Of a stretch of 46,019 nucleotides of DNA, positions 25,922 through 33,501 are shown in pieces; within the stretch, counting starts at the first letter, position 1; every line of letters begins with the position of its first letter. The DNA is from Blautia sp. (lineage in GTDB: Bacteria > Bacillota > Clostridia > Lachnospirales > Lachnospiraceae). The notes beneath the pieces were generated by a model, which ran no database searches, was not told the DNA's origin, and worked only from the letters and a program-made list of their open reading frames with translations. The stretch covers positions 1 to 46,019 of the forward strand of contig JALERH010000122.1 in assembly GCA_022764275.1 (NCBI GenBank), written 5' to 3'. A program made the translations under genes and the position numbers.

Positions 25922-26432
25922 ATGCCATTTCCTCCGGAAGAGGATCCCATTCATTCAGACCAAGGTCCTGTTTCTGTTTTGCTTCCTCCATCGTCATGGT
26001 AGGAAGGTCCTCCTGCAGATATTCCATAAGCTCGTCTATTCCTTCTCTGGTTACGTTATTTACCAGAAAAATACGTTCACACCCGGCGTCGATCAGCCAT
26101 TGTCTTACCATAGGAATGTTGGCATAAGGGGAATCTGTCTTTGTAATAATCCCAATCAGAGGGCGAAGGATGAAGGAGCGCAGACTTGCACTAAACAGAT
26201 TGAACGGTTCATCTGCAGCCTGCACGATTGCCACCACATCTGCTTCAAAGGAAAAGCATGCCAGACCCACGCTGAAGCGCTTGGATTCTGCGTATTCTCC
26301 GGGGGAATCGATGGTGTCATCTTTCGTATTGGTATATTGTGTTTTTTCGTAATGAAGTTCCTCGCCCTTCAGTGCCTGTGTCAGGGATGTCTTTCCGGCT
26401 TCACTTCTGCCCATCAAAAATATTTTTTTCAT
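25920..26432 (-). CDS. eutP: EutP/PduV-family microcompartment GTPase-like protein
   Basis: A 170-residue P-loop protein of the EutP/PduV family. It has the Walker A GRSEAGKTSL (residues 8-17), the switch-like DTIDSPGEYAES, and the G4-like ITKTDSPYANIP. Family members accompany bacterial microcompartments; proposed roles are acetate-kinase-like activity or guiding compartments along filaments, and neither is settled. It is the third gene of a small minus-strand unit behind two EutS-type shell genes (19-base gap). No ethanolamine or propanediol enzymes are nearby. Confidence 0.9.
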   Translation of the reverse strand: MKKIFLMGRSEAGKTSLTQALKGEELHYEKTQYTNTKDDTIDSPGEYAESKRFSVGLACFSFEADVVAIVQAADEPFNLFSASLRSFILRPLIGIITKTDSPYANIPMVRQWLIDAGCERIFLVNNVTREGIDELMEYLQEDLPTMTMEEAKQKQDLGLNEWDPLPEEMA

Positions 26433-26451
26433 TGTTTACCTTACCATTGTA

Positions 26452-26880
26452 TTAACTTTTGTGAATCCTGCAGGTTTTAAAGCCCAGCTCTTCACCGAAA
26501 AAACGGACCACCTCTTCCACAGCAGTCTGCACTTCGGATAGTCCGCCGGTGATAATAAGAGAACCACAGAAACGATCCATAAAACTGATCTGGACATCTG
26601 CGCTTTTCACAGCAGCATCTGCAGCCACTACCACAGCTTCCCAGGGGGTAAAACGAATCAGGCCAATGGATTCCCCGGTATGGTCTTCTCCTTCATGAAC
26701 ACCGATATGAAGGCCCAGATTCTGATAAATGCACGCCTCAGACGGACTGAGGATATGCGCCAGGCACACTTCCTTTCCCGGAACACGTACACGCGTCATT
26801 CGCAGCCTTTTTCCCTTCAGATGTTCATAATCATCATGGAACAGCTTTTCCAGCAGTTCTTCCTTCGTTATTCGCTCCAT
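26452..26880 (-). CDS. EutS-type microcompartment shell protein, N-terminally extended
   Basis: A 142-residue circularly permuted BMC-domain protein, paralogous to the one upstream. The EutS pattern is clear: VPGKEVCLAHIL, IGLIRFTPWEAVVVAADAAV, SFMDRFCGSLIITG. About 25 residues precede the usual start, including an amphipathic-looking ITKEELLEKLFHDDYEHLK. A start at ATG 26880 is chosen, with GGAAG upstream. The open frame to 27288 only shadows the first shell gene. It probably forms hexameric tiles, perhaps mixed with its neighbour. Confidence 0.88.
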   Translation of the reverse strand: MERITKEELLEKLFHDDYEHLKGKRLRMTRVRVPGKEVCLAHILSPSEACIYQNLGLHIGVHEGEDHTGESIGLIRFTPWEAVVVAADAAVKSADVQISFMDRFCGSLIITGGLSEVQTAVEEVVRFFGEELGFKTCRIHKS

Positions 26881-26891
26881 GGCAGCACTTC

Positions 26892-27257
26892 CTATCTCTT
26901 TGTGATGTTGCAGACAACATATCCCAGGGAGTCCCGGAAATAATCCACGATTTCCGTCATAGCGGACATGACATCCGAAATTTCCCCGGTGATGATCAGT
27001 GTTCCTGTAAAACGGTCTGCAAAGCCAAGATACACATTTCCGCTTTTGACTGCAATATCCGATGCGATGACTGCAGATTCCGGAGGAGTCATATTCATGA
27101 TTCCGATAGCAGATGAACGATAATCCACCTGCGGATTTAATCCAAGCTTCTGATATATGATAGGAGCGGGACCACCCATCACATGTGCAAATGTGATTTC
27201 CTTGCCGGCCACGGTTTCCTGTACGATTCTTATCTGTTCTCCATGATCGTTTGCCAT
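26892..27257 (-). CDS. eutS: EutS-type bacterial microcompartment shell protein
   Basis: A 121-residue shell protein, closely following E. coli EutS in pattern and length (about 111). It has AGKEITFAHVMGG, SAIGIMNMTPPESAVIASDI, VYLGFADRFTGTLIITG and a terminal Y-V-V-C-N-I-T-K. The fold is the permuted BMC domain that makes hexamers with a bent centre. It is the first gene after a TTGACA-17-TATCAT promoter and is followed by a second EutS-like gene and eutP. No other shell gene (vertex or trimeric type) is in this window. Confidence 0.92.
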   Translation of the reverse strand: MANDHGEQIRIVQETVAGKEITFAHVMGGPAPIIYQKLGLNPQVDYRSSAIGIMNMTPPESAVIASDIAVKSGNVYLGFADRFTGTLIITGEISDVMSAMTEIVDYFRDSLGYVVCNITKR

Positions 27258-27300
27258 TTATCGTTTCCTCGCTTTCAAAAAATAACATTACTTACAGAAA

Positions 27301-27329
27301 ATGATACTATCAGAAAATTTTTATGTCAA
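27301..27329 (-). promoter_or_regulatory. Sigma-A promoter of the eutS-eutS-eutP unit
   Basis: On the minus strand TTGACA (27329-27324), 17 bases, TATCAT (27306-27301). It is 44 bases before the first shell gene. The good match suggests the unit is transcribed without a dedicated ethanolamine regulator. Confidence 0.75.
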
Positions 27330-27377
27330 GTTGAAATTCAACGATAATTCGGCAAAATAATCCTTTGTTACTTTTCA

Positions 27378-27406
27378 TTGCTATTTCCAGATAGATAAGA
27401 TAGAAT
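27378..27406 (+). promoter_or_regulatory. Sigma-A promoter of selB
   Basis: TTGCTA (27378-27383), 17 bases, TAGAAT (27401-27406), about 50 bases ahead of the selB start and back to back with the microcompartment promoter. Confidence 0.65.
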
Positions 27407-27456
27407 GATAATGTAAAATTTAACAGCAAATAAAATGATACGGGGTATTGTCTGGG

Positions 27457-29373
27457 TTGAGAAAACATGTAATCATCGGGACTGCCGGTCATGTGGATCA
27501 CGGAAAAACCTGCCTGATCAAGGCACTGACCGGGATTGACACAGATCGGCTGAAGGAAGAAAAGAGACGGGGAATCACCATAGAGCCTGGCTTTGCCTGG
27601 CTTGATTTTCCTGGTGGACAGAGAGTGGGAATCGTGGATGTACCCGGCCATGAAAAATTTATAAAGAATATGCTTGCAGGTGCCGGTGGAATTGACGTTG
27701 CCATGCTGGTGATAGCGGCAGATGAGGGAATCATGCCTCAGACTGTGGAACATCTGGATATTCTTTCCATTCTGGGGATTTCAAGAGGCGTTGTGGTCCT
27801 CACAAAATCAGATCTGGTGGAACCGGATTTTCTGGAGCTGGTGAAGGAAGATGTAAAAGAACTGGTGAAGGGAACATTTCTGGAAAATGCCCCTGTTGTC
27901 CCGGTTTCCGTTTTTGAAAACAAGGGGTTGGACTGTCTTTTGTCCATTTTGAAGGAACTCTGCGATTCTTTTCCGGAAAGAAAGGAATCCACAGGGTTTC
28001 GTCTGCCGATTGACCGTGTTTTTACTTTAAAAGGATTCGGGACCATTGTAACTGGAACACTGATGGATGATAAAATGAGAAAAGACCAGGATGCAGTCCT
28101 GTATCCTGAAAATGTTCCGGTAAAAATCCGCAGTATCCAGGTTTATTCCATGGATGAAGAAGTTGCCTGGCCGGGACAGCGTGCTGCCGTCAATATTCCG
28201 GACAGAAAAAAGGAAGAAATCATCCGGGGCGATGTCCTTGCAGCGAAAGGAAGCCTGTGTCCCACAAGAATGCTGGATGGAAGAGTGGAAATGCTTAAGC
28301 ACACACAGCGTACGCTGCGCAGCGGAAGCCGTGTCCGCATCTACCTGGGAACCAAAGAGCTTCTGGGAAAAATTGTCCTCATGGATACAGATGAGCTGAA
28401 TGCCGGTGAGAGCGGGTATGCACAGCTTCGGCTGGAGGAAGAAACAGCTGCACGAAAGGGTGATCGTTTTGTTCTGCGCTTTTATTCTCCACTGGAAACC
28501 ATAGGCGGCGGAGTGGTACTGGATGCATGTCCGTGTAAGCATAGAAAACATGACAAGAAAGCCTTAGAAGGCTTTCATATAAAGGAAAACGGTACTTTGG
28601 AAGAACAGCTTGTGCTTTCTGCCCGAGAACACTGGGGATGTTTTTATACGCTTGAAGAACTGGCAGCAAGGAGCTCCCTGAATCCATCGGGCGTTAAAAA
28701 TGCTGCGGAAAAGCTGGCGGAAGCGAAAAAACTGGTTCCACTTACCGAACAGATTTATATCCATTGTGACGAAATGGCTTTTTATGAAAAAAATACCTGC
28801 CGTTTTCTGGAGGAATATCAGAAGGCTTATCCTCTCCGGGAGGGTATGGCAATAGAAGAGGTACGAAGCCGTCTGAACCTGAAAGAAAACAGCTGCTTTG
28901 CAGATGCCATTCTGAACGTGATGAAAAATAAAAAAATCATCAAAGAGCAGAACCGTCTTATCAGCAGTTACCATTTTCATGTGGTCATCAAAGAAGAGGA
29001 AGATGCCATGATTCGTGAGATCACAGAATATTACGAGCAGGCCGGTTTTGCACCGCTGACAACAGAGATTTATCTGAAGGAACACCGTTCCTCAAAAAAA
29101 TTCCTGCCTGTGTTTTACTCGCTTGTGAATAAAAAAATCCTCATACGTCTGGATGATCAGTATTGTATCCACAGTATTTTTTATGAGAAGGCAAAAGAAG
29201 CGTTTCGGGAAATGGCCTTAAAGAACTCGGAAGTGGTACTGGGCGAATATCGCGACTATCTGGGATGCTCACGCAAGATTGCCGTAGCACTCCTGGAACA
29301 TTTTGACAAAAATGGATTTACACAAAAAACGGATGGCGGAAGAATTCTGAAAGTCTCCGTCACCCTTAAATAA
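27457..29373 (+). CDS. selB: Selenocysteine-specific translation elongation factor
   Basis: A 638-residue GTPase that brings Sec-tRNA(Sec) to UGA codons followed by a SECIS hairpin. G-domain motifs are [24 protein letters not shown] and LTKSDL. Two beta-barrel domains follow, and then C-terminal winged helices (about residues 370-638) that bind the mRNA hairpin. There is no ATG near the conserved start. TTG 27457 is preferred because GGGG (27442-27445) is 11 bases upstream, while TTG 27448 would be too close. The tRNA-Sec gene lies convergently just downstream, so decoding parts are together. selA and selD are not in the window. Confidence 0.93.
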   Translation: MRKHVIIGTAGHVDHGKTCLIKALTGIDTDRLKEEKRRGITIEPGFAWLDFPGGQRVGIVDVPGHEKFIKNMLAGAGGIDVAMLVIAADEGIMPQTVEHLDILSILGISRGVVVLTKSDLVEPDFLELVKEDVKELVKGTFLENAPVVPVSVFENKGLDCLLSILKELCDSFPERKESTGFRLPIDRVFTLKGFGTIVTGTLMDDKMRKDQDAVLYPENVPVKIRSIQVYSMDEEVAWPGQRAAVNIPDRKKEEIIRGDVLAAKGSLCPTRMLDGRVEMLKHTQRTLRSGSRVRIYLGTKELLGKIVLMDTDELNAGESGYAQLRLEEETAARKGDRFVLRFYSPLETIGGGVVLDACPCKHRKHDKKALEGFHIKENGTLEEQLVLSAREHWGCFYTLEELAARSSLNPSGVKNAAEKLAEAKKLVPLTEQIYIHCDEMAFYEKNTCRFLEEYQKAYPLREGMAIEEVRSRLNLKENSCFADAILNVMKNKKIIKEQNRLISSYHFHVVIKEEEDAMIREITEYYEQAGFAPLTTEIYLKEHRSSKKFLPVFYSLVNKKILIRLDDQYCIHSIFYEKAKEAFREMALKNSEVVLGEYRDYLGCSRKIAVALLEHFDKNGFTQKTDGGRILKVSVTLK

Positions 29374-29394
29374 ATAATGCAATGTCTTTTTCTC

Positions 29395-29492
29395 TGGCGG
29401 ACGAGTGTGGGAATCGAACCCACCCAGGACGCGGTTAACGCCCAGCACAGGTTTTGAAGACCAGGAGGTACACCAGTTACCCTTCCACGCCC
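29395..29492 (-). tRNA. selC: tRNA-Sec (anticodon UCA)
   Basis: The minus strand folds as a selenocysteine tRNA. It has an encoded CCA (29397-29395), G discriminator, eight-base 3' acceptor strand ACTCGTCC, and a GTGGG/CCCAC T-stem around TTCGATT. A long variable arm (GGGCG/CGTCC) and the anticodon loop CTTCAAA complete it. The T arm and variable arm are clean. The 5' acceptor strand GGGCGTGG leaves U-U and G-A mismatches, the anticodon stem CTGGT/ACCTG has one U-U pair, and the D stem is short. A good promoter lies 23 bases upstream. It converges with selB. Confidence 0.85.
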
Positions 29493-29514
29493 ATAAAGAA
29501 ATGCCGTGGGGTGT

Positions 29515-29543
29515 ATTATATCACAGGAAAAACTGTTTTTCAA
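29515..29543 (-). promoter_or_regulatory. Promoter of tRNA-Sec
   Basis: Minus-strand TTGAAA (29543-29538), 17 bases, TATAAT (29520-29515). The -10 ends 23 bases before the tRNA 5' end, suitable for a short 5' leader removed by RNase P. Confidence 0.75.
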
Positions 29544-29558
29544 TACAGGAGGAAAAAA

Positions 29559-29615
29559 ATGGACAGAGCGATAATGAAACGCGATAATGAAAAATTACAT
29601 GTTTTTTTAAAATAA
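29559..29615 (+). CDS. Possible 18-residue micro-ORF
   Basis: ATG 29559 is preceded by AGGAGG (29547-29552) at good spacing and reads MDRAIMKRDNEKLHVFLK before TAA. It lies in the gap between tRNA-Sec and the next plus-strand promoter. It could encode a small peptide, be a relic, or be chance. No plus-strand promoter for it is obvious. Confidence 0.25.
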   Translation: MDRAIMKRDNEKLHVFLK

Positions 29616-29618
29616 GCA

Positions 29619-29647
29619 TTGAATTATTTGCCAAAGTGCACTATAAT
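29619..29647 (+). promoter_or_regulatory. Sigma-A promoter of the P-loop gene
   Basis: TTGAAT (29619-29624), 17 bases, TATAAT (29642-29647), 64 bases before ATG 29711. Confidence 0.75.
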
Positions 29648-29710
29648 TAGAAATATCAAATCAAGCTTTTTGGTTAAAATTTATTATACGTGTCTAAGGA
29701 GGAAAACAGC

Positions 29711-30130
29711 ATGGTTGAACTGATTGTAGGAAAGAAAGGCAAAGGCAAGACAAAAGTACTTTTAGACAGAGTAAACGGCGCAGTGAAAGAAGCAAACGGC
29801 AGTATCGTTTATCTGGACAAGAGTACAAAGCACATGTATGAGCTGAACAATAAAGTACGTCTTATCGACGTTTCCTCTTATCCGATTAAAAATGCGGATG
29901 AATTTGTTGGCTTTATCTGCGGCATCATTTCCCAGGATCATGACCTTGAGCAGATTTATCTGGACAGCTTCTTAAAGGTAGCAAAACTCGAGGATGCTGA
30001 CATCACAAATACACTGGAGCAACTTGATAAGATTGGACAGACCTACAACGTTTCCATCATTATCAGTATTTCCCTTGACAAAGAAGAAATCCCGGAAGCA
30101 TTCCAGGAGAAAATTGTTGTTGCACTGTAA
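29711..30130 (+). CDS. Small P-loop protein of unknown function
   Basis: A 139-residue cytoplasmic protein with Walker A at the N-terminus (VGKKGKGKTKVLLD, about residues 5-18) and a Walker-B-like hydrophobic strand ending in acid residues (LEQIYLDSFL). A later strand, VSIIISISLDKEEIP, may hold a sensor residue. Homologues in Lachnospiraceae are often labelled PilT-like, but I see no pilus genes or other PilT domains, so that label is doubtful. ATG 29711 has AAGGAGG at 29697-29703; the GTG at 29690 would place the ribosome site inside the gene. It is monocistronic, with its own promoter and terminator. Confidence 0.65.
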   Translation: MVELIVGKKGKGKTKVLLDRVNGAVKEANGSIVYLDKSTKHMYELNNKVRLIDVSSYPIKNADEFVGFICGIISQDHDLEQIYLDSFLKVAKLEDADITNTLEQLDKIGQTYNVSIIISISLDKEEIPEAFQEKIVVAL

Positions 30131-30191
30131 GGAAAACGGATAGTTTATTTCGAAACTAAGCAGAACATCATAAAGTACATAGGAAAACAGG

Positions 30192-30226
30192 AAGGGACAT
30201 GGCAGAAGAGTACATGTCCCTTTTTT
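30192..30226 (+). terminator. Rho-independent terminator
   Basis: AAGGGACATG (30192-30201), an 11-base loop, CATGTCCCTT (30213-30222), then a T run to 30226. It ends the P-loop gene and lies at the 3' side of the convergent recombinase gene. Confidence 0.85.
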
Positions 30227-30234
30227 ACTTGAAT

Positions 30235-31296
30235 TTATTCCTCCCTCAGACGTACCGCACTGGCCGCCTGACGGCGTCTGCTATCGTCCAGGGCCGCGTA
30301 ATGCTTCTTCGTCGTGTTGACGTCTTTATGCCCCAAAACGTCCGCTACCAGGTAAATATCCCCTGTCTCCTGGTAAAGGGCAGTACCATAGGTGCTGCGG
30401 AGCTTATGAGGCGTAATTTTCTTAGTTGTCGTGATCTGCCGGGCATATTTCTTTACCAGATTTTCCACTGCCTGCACGCCGATACGGCGGCGCTGGGTAG
30501 AATAGAAGAGTGCATGCTCATGACCTGCCACGGGAGTGATTCCTTTGCGGACCTCCAGATAGTTTTTCAGAGCACGTTCCACCTCTTCCCCAAAATAAAC
30601 AACCATTTCATTTCCGCCCTTACGGGTGACTTTAATCCCATTATTTTTAAAATCCACGTCCTCCACATCAAGTCCCACACACTCGGAAACACGGATTCCC
30701 GTGCCAAGAAGAAGCGTTACAAGGGCAAGGTCTCGTTCCTTTGTTTTCTCATAATAAACGCGTTTCTGACCGGTCAAATCGTCCCCGCAATGCTCAATAT
30801 AATCCAGGAGCATGGCAACCTCGTCGGCATCCAGCCGGATAATGTTTTTCTGATGGATTTTCGGAACATCTACCAAAACAGTAGGATTTGTGTGAATCAT
30901 TTCCCTTTTATAATAATAAGCGTAAAAGCTCCGAAGGGAACACATTTTTCGCTTAACGCCGCGTTCCCCGTTTGTTTCCATTTTGTCTGCGGAGCCACTC
31001 GTATAAACCTTCAGATATTCTTCGTATTCCTCAATATCCAGAGCCTTGATCTGATCGAGTACATCCACAGTAAAGTCTGTCATGGACATACCACGAAATG
31101 CAGGATTTTCCTCCAGGAGAAACTGGAAAAAGATCCGGATGTCATAGGCATAGGAAATTCGGGTCTTTGTTGTAGTCGTTGCATCAATGGCTCTGAAATA
31201 ATCTCTGCAAAACGGCGGCAAAGTTTTGAGAACTTCCCGAAGCTTTAAAGTATTCTGTATATCTGTCTGTTCATGATAAGTGACTTTGTTTTCCAT
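30235..31296 (-). CDS. XerS-like tyrosine recombinase
   Basis: A 353-residue tyrosine recombinase. The N-terminal SAM-like DNA-binding domain covers about residues 15-140. The catalytic domain carries GTGIRVSE (first Arg), TRKGGNE (Lys), PHKLRSTYG (His/Arg) and LGHKDVNTTKKHY with the nucleophile tyrosine. The length and the blocks KERDLALVTLLLGTGIR and VTRKGGN are close to streptococcal XerS, the stand-alone chromosome-dimer resolvase, as I recall it. No phage genes or attachment repeats flank it, so a housekeeping role is favoured over a mobile integrase. It lies where gene polarity converges. GGAGGG precedes the ATG. Confidence 0.82.
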   Translation of the reverse strand: MENKVTYHEQTDIQNTLKLREVLKTLPPFCRDYFRAIDATTTTKTRISYAYDIRIFFQFLLEENPAFRGMSMTDFTVDVLDQIKALDIEEYEEYLKVYTSGSADKMETNGERGVKRKMCSLRSFYAYYYKREMIHTNPTVLVDVPKIHQKNIIRLDADEVAMLLDYIEHCGDDLTGQKRVYYEKTKERDLALVTLLLGTGIRVSECVGLDVEDVDFKNNGIKVTRKGGNEMVVYFGEEVERALKNYLEVRKGITPVAGHEHALFYSTQRRRIGVQAVENLVKKYARQITTTKKITPHKLRSTYGTALYQETGDIYLVADVLGHKDVNTTKKHYAALDDSRRRQAASAVRLREE

Positions 31297-31319
31297 AGTT
31301 TTGGCCCTCCATTGGATTT

Positions 31320-31348
31320 ATTCTAGCACATCCCTGTTTATCTCGCAA
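31320..31348 (-). promoter_or_regulatory. Sigma-A promoter of the recombinase gene
   Basis: Minus-strand TTGCGA (31348-31343), 17 bases, TAGAAT (31325-31320), 24 bases before the start codon. Confidence 0.65.
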
Positions 31349-31395
31349 CATCTATTTGAAAAACTCGGGTTTGTCGTATAGATATATAAGGCAGG

Positions 31396-31420
31396 AAAAA
31401 GCCGGGAATCACTGTCCCGG
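31396..31420 (-). terminator. Terminator of the AI-2E/dtd unit
   Basis: On the minus strand CCGGGA (31420-31415), a seven-base loop, TCCCGG (31407-31402), then CTTTTTCC. It starts eight bases after the dtd stop. Confidence 0.85.
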
Positions 31421-31427
31421 TTTCCTT

Positions 31428-31874
31428 CTACATAATAGCTTCATCCAGAATGACGGTAAACGGTCCGTCATTTTCCAGAGATACCTTCATATCCGCACCA
31501 AACGAACCATGTTCCACCTTCGGCACAGATTTCCTGGCTTCCGCAATCATATACTCATACAATTCATTTGCCTTGTCCGGACTTCCGGCCTCGATAAAGC
31601 TCGGACGGTTTCCTTTTTTACAGTTCGCATACAGGGTAAACTGGGAAACCATAAGAAGCTCTCCATTTACGTCTGACAAAGAAAGATTTGTTTTTCCGGC
31701 TTCATCCTCAAAAATACGAAGACCAAGAAGTTTTTTCAGATATTTGTCTGCGATCTCTCTGGTGTCATTCTGACCTACTCCCACAAACACGAGAAGGCCT
31801 TTTCCAATACTTCCGATTGTCTCGCCGTCTACCTTTACCTCGGCATGATTCACGCGCTGTATTAAAAGCTTCAT
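31428..31874 (-). CDS. dtd: D-aminoacyl-tRNA deacylase
   Basis: A 148-residue homodimeric enzyme that frees D-amino acids mischarged on tRNA. The two active-site signatures are present: [12 protein letters not shown] (about 78-89) and NDGPFTVIL near the C-terminus, the Gly-cisPro-type motif. [17 protein letters not shown] is the standard start. The length is typical. It follows the AI-2E-family gene by six bases and ends in a strong terminator. Confidence 0.95.
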   Translation of the reverse strand: MKLLIQRVNHAEVKVDGETIGSIGKGLLVFVGVGQNDTREIADKYLKKLLGLRIFEDEAGKTNLSLSDVNGELLMVSQFTLYANCKKGNRPSFIEAGSPDKANELYEYMIAEARKSVPKVEHGSFGADMKVSLENDGPFTVILDEAIM

Positions 31875-31880
31875 AATTCT

Positions 31881-33332
31881 CTATTTCTCCTTTGTCTTTT
31901 TCTCCTGAATCTTCTTCTGTAATGTCTGCCACACCTGCCTGCATTTTGCAGAAACCACACTCCAGGCCTTTTTCAGGAAATCCCAAATGATATTCAGAAT
32001 TTTCTGCAGGGTCTTCCAGATGGTTACACATAACTCCAGCATGGCAGTACGCCGCTGCTCTCCCTCTCTTTTACGTGGAGACTCCTCCTCATGCAGCATC
32101 AGAGGCTCCTTTGTATCCGTATCCAGACAGTCAATATTCATGTAATCCGCTTCGTTTTCCGGCATTTTCCTGCGAATCAGGACAGAACGGATAAGCTTTT
32201 GGGCAGCTGCGTAAAAGACTGCAAACACAGGAACACCGATAAGCATACCCGGAATTCCGAACAGACCGCCGCCCACCAAAATTGCCACAATTACCATAAA
32301 GCTTGAAAGACCTGTAGAATCTCCCAGAATCTTCGGTCCCAGGATATTTCCGTCAAATTGCTGCAGGGCCAGTATAAAAATGGCAAAATACAGGCTTTTA
32401 ATCGGATCAGCCAGCAAAATCAGGAAGATACAGGGGATTGCCCCCAGATAAGGTCCAAAAAACGGAATGATGTTCGTGACACCAATGATCACACTGACCA
32501 GCAGTGCGTAAGGCATATCCATAATGGTGGTGCCAATGTAACAAAGCACTCCGATAATCGCAGAATCCAGAATCTTTCCGCTGATAAAGCCAATGAAGGT
32601 CTGGCTTGTAAAACGCATGCTGTGAATGATAAAGTTTGCATGTCTGGTAGGAAAAAATGCATATGCCAGCATTTTTCCTTTTGCAATAAAGCTCTCTTTA
32701 TCTGCCATGAGATACAGGGAAACAATTGCACCTATGATAAAGTTTTTCAAAAATGTAATGACATCAAACACTCCTGCAGAGATGTTTTTCAGCATGGACT
32801 GCATCTGAGGAAGCAGCGTTTTGGTCAGGTAATCCTGCAGCTTTAAGGTGTACTCTTCCACCATATCAACAGCATTTTCATTCAGATCCCATCCTTTTTC
32901 AATAAAGGTCTGCAGCCAGTCCTGTACCACATTCACGTAATGGGGAAAGCTGTAAATCAGGTTCATGATGCTTCGGATCAGCTGCGGAATGATCATCATG
33001 ATCAATGCGTAGATGATCGCAATAAGGAAGCACATGGATACGAGAACGCAAATCCATCGAACTACTCTTTTTCCTCTTTTCTCCAGTGAAATATTACGTT
33101 TTTTCAAGATCGGATAGATCACCTTTTTTTCCAGGAAATTCAATACCGGGCTGAGCAAAAAAGCAATTGCGATGCCGTAAATGATAGGTGCCATAATACT
33201 CAGAAATGATTTGATTCCTGCCAGAAGGGTCTTCATATGGAAGATGCCGTAATAAAAAAGCATGCTGGCGGCGATGACCAGAAAAGCAGTCACACCAAGA
33301 CGCAGGTAACGATTGTCCCAACGAAATTTCAT
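31881..33332 (-). CDS. AI-2E-family transporter (membrane permease)
   Basis: A 483-residue polytopic membrane protein of the PF01594 family with about eight transmembrane segments across residues 15-375. It has characteristic IMAPIIYGIAIAFLLSP, GVTNIIPFFGPYLGAIPC and DGNILGPKILGDSTGLSSF. It is named for autoinducer-2 export, but other members move Na+/H+ or lack known cargo. The cytoplasmic C-terminal tail is unusually long and charged, ending in a Lys/Glu-rich helix. ATG 33332 is preferred with GGAGGG about 12 bases upstream; an ATG at 33353 precedes that site. It is co-transcribed with dtd. Confidence 0.85.
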   Translation of the reverse strand: MKFRWDNRYLRLGVTAFLVIAASMLFYYGIFHMKTLLAGIKSFLSIMAPIIYGIAIAFLLSPVLNFLEKKVIYPILKKRNISLEKRGKRVVRWICVLVSMCFLIAIIYALIMMIIPQLIRSIMNLIYSFPHYVNVVQDWLQTFIEKGWDLNENAVDMVEEYTLKLQDYLTKTLLPQMQSMLKNISAGVFDVITFLKNFIIGAIVSLYLMADKESFIAKGKMLAYAFFPTRHANFIIHSMRFTSQTFIGFISGKILDSAIIGVLCYIGTTIMDMPYALLVSVIIGVTNIIPFFGPYLGAIPCIFLILLADPIKSLYFAIFILALQQFDGNILGPKILGDSTGLSSFMVIVAILVGGGLFGIPGMLIGVPVFAVFYAAAQKLIRSVLIRRKMPENEADYMNIDCLDTDTKEPLMLHEEESPRKREGEQRRTAMLELCVTIWKTLQKILNIIWDFLKKAWSVVSAKCRQVWQTLQKKIQEKKTKEK

Positions 33333-33372
33333 ATTCTGTTTTTGTCCCTCCATAATTTTGTAAAGTGTTTTT

Positions 33373-33401
33373 ATTATATCATACTTTCGGAACATTGTCT
33401 T
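33373..33401 (-). promoter_or_regulatory. Promoter of the AI-2E/dtd unit
   Basis: Minus-strand AAGACA (33401-33396), 17 bases, TATAAT (33378-33373). The -35 is weak and the -10 is perfect. Confidence 0.6.
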
Positions 33402-33441
33402 AACAGTTTCTCATTTTTTTGTATACATTTTCCCGCTTTTG

Positions 33442-33470
33442 TTGCGGGAAACACAAAAAAAAGCTATAAT
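33442..33470 (+). promoter_or_regulatory. Sigma-A promoter of the TtcA-like gene
   Basis: TTGCGG (33442-33447), 17 bases with an A8 run, TATAAT (33465-33470). The -35 lies in the right arm of a small inverted repeat, TCCCGC (33431-33436) / GCGGGA (33444-33449), which may be part of the control region. Confidence 0.65.
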
Positions 33471-33501
33471 GACAAAAGAACAACAGAAGAAAGGAAAAAT
33501 T

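Noticed and set aside
26452-27288. One 278-residue gene spanning both shell genes
   Set aside because: Only the C-terminal 142 residues look like a BMC protein; the first half is the out-of-frame reading of the upstream EutS gene, which has its own start and ribosome site.
30199-31248. 349-residue plus-strand ORF
   Set aside because: It is antisense to the XerS-like gene, which has intact catalytic motifs, promoter and ribosome site. The ORF has no family resemblance.
30235-31296. Phage or ICE integrase
   Set aside because: No phage, relaxase or excisionase genes, no flanking att repeats and no tRNA target at its end; XerS-like blocks favour a housekeeping recombinase.
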